Assembly: GCF_030814225.1 (NCBI RefSeq) | Contig: NZ_JAUSUR010000004.1 | Coordinates: 124,001 to 188,000 of the forward strand | DNA from: Breznakia pachnodae | GTDB lineage: Bacteria; Bacillota_I; Bacilli_A; Erysipelotrichales; Erysipelotrichaceae | Direction: 5' to 3' | Length of the DNA: 64,000 nt | Part shown: one piece after another, positions 1 through 5,673 of the stretch | Layout of the letters: every line of letters starts with the position of its first letter | Position numbering within the stretch: the first letter of the stretch is position 1 | Notes under the pieces: generated by a model | Told to the model about the DNA's origin: nothing | Database searches by the model: none | The model's input: the letters and a program-made list of their open reading frames with translations, nothing else | Program-made: the position numbers and the translations under genes

Positions 1-29
1 TCAAATAATGATGGATTATTTTTTTTCAT
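1..29 (-). CDS. Start of an unidentified protein, cut by the left edge
   Basis: Only nine codons are visible, reading MKKNNPSLF. The ATG overlaps the stop codon of the preceding 57-codon gene (ATGA arrangement), and a GAGGTG ribosome binding site lies in the end of that gene. The tight overlap suggests translational coupling. Nothing can be said about function. Confidence 0.5.
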
Positions 30-199
30 TTTAGCACCTCTTCATTCTTTGATATATTAAATTTATTACTTCCTGATCTATACTCAGAAGTATCACTTAC
101 ACAATTTGCTTTATCTAATACTTCACTGGATATTAATCCAGTTGCTGACATCAATCCCATCATTCCTAAGAAAGATGCGACTATTATTAAATTTTCCAT
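26..199 (-). CDS. 57-aa small hydrophobic-start peptide, unknown function
   Basis: A short ORF starting at ATG 199 with a strong AAGGAG ribosome binding site (207-212) seven bases upstream. Residues 3-24 are hydrophobic (LIIVASFLGMMGL and onward) and could be a membrane segment or uncleaved signal. The C-terminal half is polar, with one Cys near residue 33 and several Ser, Asn and Lys. It overlaps the next gene by four bases, so the two are probably one translation unit. I do not recognise the family. A secreted or membrane peptide is an inference from the hydrophobic start only. Confidence 0.55.
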   Translation of the reverse strand: MENLIIVASFLGMMGLMSATGLISSEVLDKANCVSDTSEYRSGSNKFNISKNEEVLK

Positions 200-250
200 T
201 TCCTAACTCCTTCATAGTTTATATTTGTTTAATTAATTAGATTTATTTGT

Positions 251-344
251 TATAATTGCTTATATATATTTGATTGGGACCCATTCTCATTAAATATATG
301 TATTATGGAATGCCTGTATCCCTCATAGATCAGGCATTTTTTTT
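251..344 (+). ncRNA. Possible plus-strand small transcript ending in an intrinsic terminator
   Basis: A clear rho-independent terminator faces the plus strand: arms AATGCCTG (309-316) and CAGGCATT (331-338), followed by a run of T to 344. No plus-strand gene precedes it. A TATAAT hexamer at 251-256 could be the -10 of a transcript of about 80 nt, but no convincing -35 is seen. The terminator is well supported; the RNA is an inference. Confidence 0.4.
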
Positions 345-443
345 GTTATTTATTTACTACCTTATTTCTTCTCTTTTTTTATTTAGATATATGTTTCAAA
401 TACTTATTTCTTACTAGCGGAATTAAGCATTTTTTTAATTAAC

Positions 444-546
444 TTTGTGTCTGAGCATTACAGGGTTGAAGTATTTAATTTTAATAAACCAATCTATACA
501 TGGATTCCAATTTTGAAGGGCTTTCAAAAATAAGCTCAGACACAAA
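444..546. repeat. 13-bp perfect inverted repeat in a gene-free stretch
   Basis: TTTGTGTCTGAGC at 444-456 is matched by its exact reverse complement GCTCAGACACAAA at 534-546, leaving 77 bases between. It lies in the gene-free stretch 345-626. No ORF with a ribosome binding site is visible there. The pair could be the ends of a small non-autonomous element or part of a long-range RNA structure. The sequence does not decide between them. Confidence 0.5.
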
Positions 547-626
547 CAAACAAGATTCCAAAGGGCATTGGAAATTATCTTATTTGCCTATTAATTATTC
601 GGGGTAATAGAAATCCACGTTTTATT

Positions 627-803
627 TTAGGAAATCATAGAATTATTCAAGCGATTTGTTATCCAGTTCTCATGTTCATAAAATTTATTCATCACTATAA
701 ACTCTTTTTTTCCTTTAACAGTTTTCCCTATTAAAAGCTTCTTTAGTCCCTGGTTTTTTTCTTCTGATTTTTTCAATTTATATTTTTTCCATTTTTTTAA
801 CAT
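627..803 (-). CDS. 58-aa highly basic protein, unknown
   Basis: The start is placed at ATG 803 because GAGGAG lies six to eight bases upstream; a longer reading from 848 has no ribosome binding site. The product begins MLKKWKKYKLKK and is very rich in Lys, with a more mixed C-terminus containing an aromatic HENW stretch. No signal peptide or membrane segment is seen. Such basic small proteins are common on mobile elements, but no family is recognised. Confidence 0.45.
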   Translation of the reverse strand: MLKKWKKYKLKKSEEKNQGLKKLLIGKTVKGKKEFIVMNKFYEHENWITNRLNNSMIS

Positions 804-914
804 GAATTTCTCCTCGTATTTTGTTAAGCCTGATTGACTAACTATCATATTTCTTATATTCCATCACACTGCCTTGCCATGTATTAATCGAATGGATTGT
901 ATCCATAATATTTA

Positions 915-1550
915 TTATTCTTTTGACGAAAATATTTTATGTTCTATCTTTTCAAGTTCTTTTTCTTTACTAGCCTTTATCTCTTTTCGAGATTGTTTTT
1001 TCTTGGTTTCAATTACTCCAAGTTCATCTAATGCCTGATAATAAAGCCAACATACCATTTCCCAACTTGCATATTGATTTATTTCAAAATCGGTTGTATG
1101 ATCATAAACTTTCTTTGTATAAATTCTTAAATTATTGACCTTGAGTATGTATTCATGCTTAGGTCTATCTGGAGTGAAAAGATTTTCGTTCTCCTCAAAT
1201 GTAATTGAAATTAATGTATTACTTATCATCCCAATTAATTTAGTATGCTTTACAATGATTTGATCAAAACAAGTAATCATTCCTCTTTTTGTATATAAGT
1301 TTTTCTTTTTTCTTATGGAGATAAAAATATTAAATAAAAGAATTATCATAACTACTTGTATGGCTATTGCTAGCACTACATTCCAATGAGCTTTTCCCAA
1401 AGCACTCCAAATATAAATAAATATTTTATCGCTAAATATCAAAGCAACTGGAATCGTTAACATTTGTAATATCCATAGCAATCTCATTAAATATTTTCTT
1501 CTTGTATAAAACCTTCTACTTTTATCTTTGTATCTTTTTATGTATTCCAT
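915..1550 (-). CDS. 211-aa membrane protein of the accessory island, unknown
   Basis: GGAG lies six bases before the ATG. The basic N-terminus (about residues 1-20) is followed by two membrane segments at roughly 22-42 and 55-78. A mainly polar domain follows, and the Lys/Glu-rich tail (KKKQSRKEIKASKEKELEKIEHK) is probably helical. The topology suggests a two-pass membrane protein with a large cytoplasmic C-terminal domain. It follows the Spx-like gene at 1568-1921 by 17 bases and is probably co-transcribed. No family was recognised. Confidence 0.7.
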   Translation of the reverse strand: MEYIKRYKDKSRRFYTRRKYLMRLLWILQMLTIPVALIFSDKIFIYIWSALGKAHWNVVLAIAIQVVMIILLFNIFISIRKKKNLYTKRGMITCFDQIIVKHTKLIGMISNTLISITFEENENLFTPDRPKHEYILKVNNLRIYTKKVYDHTTDFEINQYASWEMVCWLYYQALDELGVIETKKKQSRKEIKASKEKELEKIEHKIFSSKE

Positions 1551-1567
1551 CCTTCACTCCTTTTTAC

Positions 1568-1921
1568 TTATTGCATTCGCCCTGCTAGTTCGATTTCATC
1601 ATCAGACCATCCAGTTATAAGAATATCTTCATTTACAACCACAGGGAGCTTTAACATGTTTGGCTTCTCCTGAATGAAATGCGCAAGCTGACTAATAGAC
1701 ATATCATCTATATCTTTATGAATTTGCATATATGGTTTTGACCTGGTACTAATTAAATCTGATGTTCCATTCTCACAACGGCTTAACAAATATTTAATTT
1801 CTCCAGTTGATAATTTTGAAGTTTGAATATTCTTTTCTACAAATACCTTTTTATTCTTTATGAGAAAATCTTTAGCTCGTTTCGATCCAACATTTCCCCA
1901 GTTCGTATAAACTACAATCAT
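1568..1921 (-). CDS. Spx/ArsC-family protein lacking the redox cysteines
   Basis: The 117-aa product has the length and layout of the Spx/MgsR/ArsC thioredoxin-like family. The N-terminal strand (MIVVYTNWGNVGSKRAKDFL) aligns with that of Spx, and the C-terminal part (LPVVVNEDILITGWSDDEI) matches the Spx RPI-containing end. Spx has a CxxC switch at residues 10 and 13; here these are Asn and Ser, so no disulfide switch is possible. Spx proteins bind the RNA polymerase alpha subunit and redirect transcription. Whether this one still does is unknown. GGGAGG lies eight bases before the ATG. It is probably part of the island operon. Confidence 0.75.
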   Translation of the reverse strand: MIVVYTNWGNVGSKRAKDFLIKNKKVFVEKNIQTSKLSTGEIKYLLSRCENGTSDLISTRSKPYMQIHKDIDDMSISQLAHFIQEKPNMLKLPVVVNEDILITGWSDDEIELAGRMQ

Positions 1922-1936
1922 TCTTTATACCTCCCT

Positions 1937-2629
1937 TTAGTAAAGTTCTTTTTCAAATCTATGCTCCAATTGATGGATTCCAACTTTTCTATATAATCTG
2001 CTAGTTCTGCATTGCATAGATTTTAATCTATCCCAATAATCTGGTAAGTGATTATACATATTTCTTAATTCTTTTAAATTCTTATTTCCACAACAGAAAC
2101 AACTTGCACGATCTAACAAGTCATATAATCGGAATCCTTCTTCTATGTATTCAATACCATTTTTATAGCAATGATTTAATGCATCAGCTTCTGTCATCTC
2201 CCAATCATTCAATGGAAATACTTTTATTCCTTTTCTCTTCTTTACAATTCTTTGTTGCTCATCATGTGCAAAACCAATATACTCAATATTGCCTCTACAG
2301 TATTTTTCTAAATTCCTGATTTTTTCACTTGTTCCCCATCTTGCAAGACCTCCACACCACGAATATCCTTTTTGGTGAGTTCCATCTCGTTTCCTTACAT
2401 CTTTTTCAAAAGCTAGATAATCAAATGTATGTTCGCTTTTTATTGTTGTAAACTTTATTCCCAAGGTCTCGCATTTCATCTTGTGTTGTTTAATGTTTTC
2501 ATATACAGCATCAAATTCCCATGTTGTATCAAAAAACACGACTTCATCAATTGGCATACCCTTCTCAATCATTAAGTTCAGCATCGCTGTACTATCTTTT
2601 CCCCCGCTGAACTGGACAATATGTCTCAT
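1937..2629 (-). CDS. PP-loop (PAPS-reductase-like) nucleotide-binding protein
   Basis: The N-terminus carries the PP-loop motif SGGKDST at about residues 8-14, which binds ATP pyrophosphate in PAPS reductases, tRNA thiolation enzymes and DndC-like proteins. Two Cys-containing motifs follow, SWCGG (around residue 92) and ASCFCCGNKN (around 178), which could bind metal or an Fe-S cluster. At 230 aa it matches the short versions found on phages and integrative elements. No sulfate-assimilation genes are nearby, so assimilation is unlikely. A nucleic-acid or nucleotide modification role is an inference from known relatives. GAGG precedes the ATG by eight bases. Confidence 0.75.
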   Translation of the reverse strand: MRHIVQFSGGKDSTAMLNLMIEKGMPIDEVVFFDTTWEFDAVYENIKQHKMKCETLGIKFTTIKSEHTFDYLAFEKDVRKRDGTHQKGYSWCGGLARWGTSEKIRNLEKYCRGNIEYIGFAHDEQQRIVKKRKGIKVFPLNDWEMTEADALNHCYKNGIEYIEEGFRLYDLLDRASCFCCGNKNLKELRNMYNHLPDYWDRLKSMQCRTSRLYRKVGIHQLEHRFEKELY

Positions 2630-2632
2630 AAG

Positions 2633-2815
2633 TTAATCCTCTTTGTTCAATGTATTCATAAGGCTCATATTCATTTCTACTTGCTCTATGTCCTTTATAT
2701 AAACAGCAGCTGCACAGTGCGCTGAACAGTAAACCCTATTATGTGTTGTATATACTACATCACCTTCATGAATATCCTCATTACATTCATCACAGTTAGC
2801 AATTACCTCTTTCAT
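2633..2815 (-). CDS. 60-aa zinc-binding-like small protein
   Basis: Two cysteine pairs, CDEC (residues 8-11) and CSAHC (about 30-34), are spaced like a treble-clef zinc site. The C-terminus is acidic and Met-rich. AAGGAG lies four bases before the ATG. The start overlaps the end of the upstream membrane protein gene by 20 bases, and the stop is three bases before the PP-loop gene start, so this is one operon. It may work with the PP-loop protein, judged by adjacency only. Confidence 0.65.
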   Translation of the reverse strand: MKEVIANCDECNEDIHEGDVVYTTHNRVYCSAHCAAAVYIKDIEQVEMNMSLMNTLNKED

Positions 2816-3029
2816 AATTCTCCTTACTTAAATTTTCCTTAATACTCTTTTCGACCATAAGTCTATGAATGGCATTTATTTCCATAGCAACTTGAAATAG
2901 CATTACAAATATCGCTAATAATCCAGTAAATAATATATCTCCATCTAATACCATTTGAAGCGTTAGTAGAATTATGAATGCAAATACTGTAAATTGTAAT
3001 ATTTTCACTCTCTGTTTTACATATTCCAT
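2796..3029 (-). CDS. 77-aa two-pass membrane protein, unknown
   Basis: Two hydrophobic segments are visible at about residues 9-28 and 32-50, followed by a polar tail. The ribosome binding site GGAGAAAATT directly precedes the ATG. The last 20 bases overlap the small Cys-rich protein gene. It belongs to the island operon; no family was recognised. Confidence 0.65.
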   Translation of the reverse strand: MEYVKQRVKILQFTVFAFIILLTLQMVLDGDILFTGLLAIFVMLFQVAMEINAIHRLMVEKSIKENLSKENYERGNC

Positions 3030-3047
3030 AATTTTCTCCTTTATTTT

Positions 3048-3275
3048 TTATAGTTTATCTACATCAAATTTATTTATGCGTAATTTTCTAGTATGACCTT
3101 TACATAAATTCATATCAAAAGGTTCTTTTTCAAAAGGAATCCAAATGATTTCTTTATTAGTTTTGATTTGTACAAGCGGATTACCATTCACTACTGCTGA
3201 AGCAGTTATAAAACCATCACCTCTTGGTGTCTGAAAGGTAATACCTAAATACGGTGTTATATCATAAATCCTCAT
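3048..3275 (-). CDS. 75-aa hypothetical protein of the island
   Basis: I chose the ATG at 3275, giving MRIYDITPYLG, because a GGGG-type ribosome binding site lies about seven bases upstream. An in-frame ATG at 3296 overlaps the end of the lipoprotein gene and has no such site. The product is beta-rich (TFQTPRGDGFITASAVVNG, KTNKEIIWIPF) and soluble, with no recognisable motif. It directly follows the lipoprotein gene. Confidence 0.55.
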   Translation of the reverse strand: MRIYDITPYLGITFQTPRGDGFITASAVVNGNPLVQIKTNKEIIWIPFEKEPFDMNLCKGHTRKLRINKFDVDKL

Positions 3276-3285
3276 TGCCGATCCC

Positions 3286-3669
3286 CTATTCCACATCTAT
3301 TGTAATTGGGATGATTTGTTCTGGTTTAAATATTAATTCGTATTTATACTTATCTACTTCAATCCATTCCAATTGCTCAACTGTATAAGTAACAGTTGGT
3401 GATAAACCAAAGAAATGCTTTTGGTAACTATTATCGCCAATCTTACAAGTTACTTCGAGTTGTTCATCCTCCATATCCGCTGTAATGGAACAATTCCCTT
3501 CCACTGAAAATAAATATGTATCAGTCATTGTATTCATAAATACAATTCTTCTTCTCACTCTAAACTCATCAGCTTCTTTGCTGATATTTTCAGATGCAAC
3601 ATCCGACTCCCTACTACATCCAACTAAAACTAAGCTAACTGCAAATACCATCAATATTAATTTTTTCAT
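3286..3669 (-). CDS. Small lipoprotein, beta-sandwich type
   Basis: A lipoprotein signal peptide is evident: MKKLILMVFAVSLVLVGC, with the lipobox LVGC placing the lipidated Cys at residue 18. The mature part of about 110 aa is beta-rich. It resembles proteins annotated as beta-sandwich lipoproteins on Gram-positive phages and integrative elements, in particular the stretch with SRESDVASENISKEADEF. It is anchored on the outer face of the membrane. Its ATG overlaps the stop of the upstream membrane protein gene (ATGA). Surface or superinfection-exclusion roles are conceivable but not shown. Confidence 0.75.
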   Translation of the reverse strand: MKKLILMVFAVSLVLVGCSRESDVASENISKEADEFRVRRRIVFMNTMTDTYLFSVEGNCSITADMEDEQLEVTCKIGDNSYQKHFFGLSPTVTYTVEQLEWIEVDKYKYELIFKPEQIIPITIDVE

Positions 3670-3920
3670 TTTTTACTTTCTCCTCTATTAAATATTTGTT
3701 TAAATGTACTTTTTGATGATTTCAATGTATTTTTCACTAATTTCCAAATACCTATAATTACGATTGGTATTAGGAATAGAAACCATAATGCGAATACTGA
3801 AAGTAAGCTCTTTTCTTGAGCATTTTTAGAAAATACTAGAAAATAAAGTCCTACTGTTAAACCTCCAAAAGGTATCCATATAAATATGATTCCAATGATT
3901 ATATTTAAAATTTGTTCCAT
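3666..3920 (-). CDS. 84-aa two-pass membrane protein, unknown
   Basis: Hydrophobic segments lie at about residues 5-30 and 42-61, followed by a basic C-terminal tail (KLVKNTLKSSKSTFKQIF). It is translationally coupled to the lipoprotein gene by a four-base overlap. No family was recognised. Confidence 0.65.
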   Translation of the reverse strand: MEQILNIIIGIIFIWIPFGGLTVGLYFLVFSKNAQEKSLLSVFALWFLFLIPIVIIGIWKLVKNTLKSSKSTFKQIFNRGESKK

Positions 3921-3948
3921 ATCAGTTCCTTCCTAAACAACAACTACC

Positions 3949-4176
3949 TCAAACTTTTTTTGATACTTCAGCAATATAAGTTATATCTTTCTTTTTCCTA
4001 CCTACCTTATGTAGGGTTTCATCAGCTATAATGGATGTTTTAATTTCTACATCTACACCCATTTGAGTTTTAATTTGTTGCGTCACTTTTTCTACTCCAT
4101 GCTTTTTTATTAACTTATTAGGAATCAAGCGATTATTGTAATTATTTAAATTCCATCCAACCCATTGAGGAATCAT
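3949..4176 (-). CDS. 75-aa soluble hypothetical protein
   Basis: It starts with MIPQWVGWNLNNYNN and is followed by Lys- and Ile-rich sequence. The ribosome binding site is a strong GGAGGAG eight bases upstream. The ATG overlaps the stop of the upstream 91-aa gene (ATGA), indicating coupling. No motif was recognised. Confidence 0.6.
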   Translation of the reverse strand: MIPQWVGWNLNNYNNRLIPNKLIKKHGVEKVTQQIKTQMGVDVEIKTSIIADETLHKVGRKKKDITYIAEVSKKV

Positions 4177-4448
4177 AAACGTGTCTCCTCCTTCTCATCT
4201 TCAGTTTCACCAATGGAAAGATTATTTCTTTCCAGATACCTCATACACTCGTCTTCAAGCTGCTTGATATTATCATTAATAAAATGGTTACGACCTATCA
4301 TCATCAAAAGTTCAAATGTATCTTCTATTGTTGACTTGTGATTTCTTTCTTCATTTTTGTTGTAGATATTTCGCATTTTCACAATCTTCTGTAATCTTTC
4401 AACTTGCTCGTTTGTGAGTTCGTGTTCTATTTCAATCGTTATTTTCAT
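4173..4448 (-). CDS. 91-aa hypothetical protein, acidic, helical C-terminus
   Basis: The N-terminal MKITIEIEHELT strand is followed by a predicted helical region with charged residues and an acidic end (GETEDEKEE). GAGG lies six bases before the ATG. Small proteins of this kind occur in the early regions of Gram-positive phages and integrative elements. No specific family is assigned. Confidence 0.6.
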   Translation of the reverse strand: MKITIEIEHELTNEQVERLQKIVKMRNIYNKNEERNHKSTIEDTFELLMMIGRNHFINDNIKQLEDECMRYLERNNLSIGETEDEKEETRL

Positions 4449-4549
4449 TACTATCCTCTTTCTGTATAATTTTTAATATGTGTAGCACACCAATTGCATT
4501 GTCAATCAATTTGGTTCGAGTCCTTTGGACCTAAACCCTTTTACGTGTT

Positions 4550-4843
4550 TTACTTATTTCTTGCTGGGTATTGCTTTCTATGAATCTTTTCTAATTGGTC
4601 ATAAAGCTTGCTTATTTTACCGCTAATTATAGGAAAGTCAGGTGTACCAATAGCTGCTTCTAATTCAGCTGTTTTATCATCTAATTTTCTACTTATTCTT
4701 TCATATTGAGTTTCTAAAATATAATCATCTATCTGTTTATCTATATCTCTTCTAAAATAGCCAAATCCATTACTTAGAAAGAAATCAATGATCTCTTCTT
4801 TCGTGCAATTCTTCATCAACTTCAGATAACGTTTATCTTCCAT
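4550..4843 (-). CDS. 97-aa phage/ICE-type hypothetical protein
   Basis: The soluble product (KNCTKEEIIDFFLSNGFGYFRRDIDKQ at the start, shown in part) looks helical throughout and ends in a basic tail. GGAGG precedes the ATG by nine bases. It is the first gene after the promoter at 4885-4913 and probably heads the accessory operon. The 100-base gap after it (4449-4549) holds a short hairpin without a T-run. Function unknown. Confidence 0.65.
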   Translation of the reverse strand: MEDKRYLKLMKNCTKEEIIDFFLSNGFGYFRRDIDKQIDDYILETQYERISRKLDDKTAELEAAIGTPDFPIISGKISKLYDQLEKIHRKQYPARNK

Positions 4844-4874
4844 GTGTTAAATCCTCCATTTTTTCTAAATACTA

Positions 4875-5012
4875 TTGAAATATATTTATAATTTGCTATA
4901 ATAAGGTTGTAAACATGACGAAAAGTGTAGTTTTACTACTATAAAATTTTGGTTCATGTGTATTCTGTAATCTAATTCATGCTTTGGACGGCTTGGGAAT
5001 TAGATTTTTTTT
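4875..5012 (+). ncRNA. Likely plus-strand small RNA with promoter and terminator
   Basis: A promoter TTGAAA (4875-4880), 16-base spacer, TATAAT (4897-4902) points rightward. About 70 bases after its expected start lies a strong intrinsic terminator: arms AATCTAATTC (4969-4978) and GAATTAGATT (4997-5006), then T's to 5012. The only ORF between is nine codons (MTKSVVLLL). The predicted transcript runs from about 4909 to 5012. Its 3' end reaches the end of the convergent repressor gene. A regulatory RNA of the mobile element is the simplest reading. Confidence 0.55.
4885..4913 (-). promoter_or_regulatory. Promoter for the accessory minus-strand operon
   Basis: On the minus strand TTTACA (4908-4913) and TATAAA (4885-4890) are separated by 17 bases and lie just upstream of the gene starting at 4843. 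The site overlaps, in opposite orientation, a plus-strand promoter (4875-4902), so the two would compete for polymerase. Confidence 0.55.
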
Positions 5013-5298
5013 ATTTCCTTTTTTTCTTCTTTTTTTGTAATTCTTCAAATTCACTTCTTTCTTTATCTGATAGTGCTGATATCATCACTTCATTAGAAAC
5101 TCCAAATTCTTTAGCTAGCATTTCAATTGAACGTTCTTCAATAAACATCTTATTTTTATTATTTACTAAACTATATGTAACTGAATATGCTTTATTTAGT
5201 TTTTTGGACAACTGAAGGATACTCATTCCTCTTTTTAATAAATAATATTGCGATCGTTCCGCTAAATTCTTCTTTGTTTCATATAAAATTTCATACAT
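5011..5298 (-). CDS. XRE (Cro/CI)-type helix-turn-helix repressor
   Basis: The 95-aa product has an XRE-type HTH at about residues 17-60 (KRGMSILQLSKKLNKAYSVTYSLVN and following), then a short acidic/basic C-terminus ending KKKKKRK. AAGGAG lies six to seven bases before the ATG. The promoter region contains a palindrome between -35 and -10, which suggests autorepression. This is typical of the lysogeny or excision regulator of a phage or integrative element. It is the gene nearest the tRNA. Confidence 0.75.
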   Translation of the reverse strand: MYEILYETKKNLAERSQYYLLKRGMSILQLSKKLNKAYSVTYSLVNNKNKMFIEERSIEMLAKEFGVSNEVMISALSDKERSEFEELQKKKKKRK

Positions 5299-5324
5299 AA
5301 TATGTTCTCCTTTCTCATTTTTAC

Positions 5325-5354
5325 GTATAATCTGGTAACTAACCTGTTAGTCAA
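5325..5354 (-). promoter_or_regulatory. Repressor promoter with palindromic operator
   Basis: On the minus strand TTGACT (5349-5354) and TTATAC (5325-5330) are 18 bases apart. The perfect palindrome ACTAACCTGTTAGT (arms of six, centre two) occupies 5338-5351, covering the spacer and touching the -35. Such a site would let the downstream XRE protein repress its own promoter. Confidence 0.6.
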
Positions 5355-5362
5355 AACACAAA

Positions 5363-5397
5363 AAAACAGACATCTAGTTTAACTAAATGTCTGTTTT
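5363..5397 (-). terminator. Terminator after tRNA-Trp
   Basis: Eleven-bp stem with arms AAAACAGACAT (5363-5373) and ATGTCTGTTTT (5387-5397). On the minus strand the T-rich stretch of 5361-5369 follows, just after the tRNA 3' end. Confidence 0.75.
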
Positions 5398-5406
5398 GTG
5401 CTTTCT

Positions 5407-5480
5407 TGGCAGGGGTGACAGGAATTGAACCCGTATCAGCGGTTTTGGAGACCGTTATACTACCATTGTACTACACCCCT
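5407..5480 (-). tRNA. tRNA-Trp (anticodon CCA)
   Basis: The acceptor stem AGGGGTG/CACCCCT, the T-loop TTCAATT within a GGG/CCT stem, and the anticodon loop CTCCAAA (anticodon CCA) are all present. The 3' end CCA is encoded (5407-5409). A promoter TTGAAA, 17 bases, TATTAT precedes it on the minus strand. The accessory island lies immediately downstream of its 3' end, the usual position for elements integrating into tRNA genes. Confidence 0.93.
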
Positions 5481-5634
5481 AGATTTTCACTGCTAGATTA
5501 TAATACCATGAACTCCCCTATTTTTCAACAATCTTTAAGGAAATTAATGAATTATTGTAAATTTTTCCAATTGTTACATTAACATATTAATAACCTTTAA
5601 AAATTATCATTAAAGACACACTAAAAATATCTAA

Positions 5635-5660
5635 TAAAGGATAATATATAGTTATCTATA
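5635..5660 (+). repeat. Left 26-bp inverted repeat of the invertible segment
   Basis: The 26 bases from TAAAGGATAA to TTATCTATA are the exact reverse complement of 10269-10294. Within the repeat, GATAA (5640-5644) and TTATC (5652-5656) form a dyad around a seven-base asymmetric centre, the layout of a tyrosine-recombinase core site. It ends 13 bases before the ATG of the downstream gene, leaving only the ribosome binding site between. Confidence 0.9.
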
Positions 5661-5673
5661 GGAAAGGATAAAC

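Noticed and set aside
4505-4545. tRNA-like T-arm (GGTTCGAGTCC)
   Set aside because: The stem bases do not pair as in a tRNA and no acceptor or anticodon arms are present; it is only a short hairpin without a T-run.
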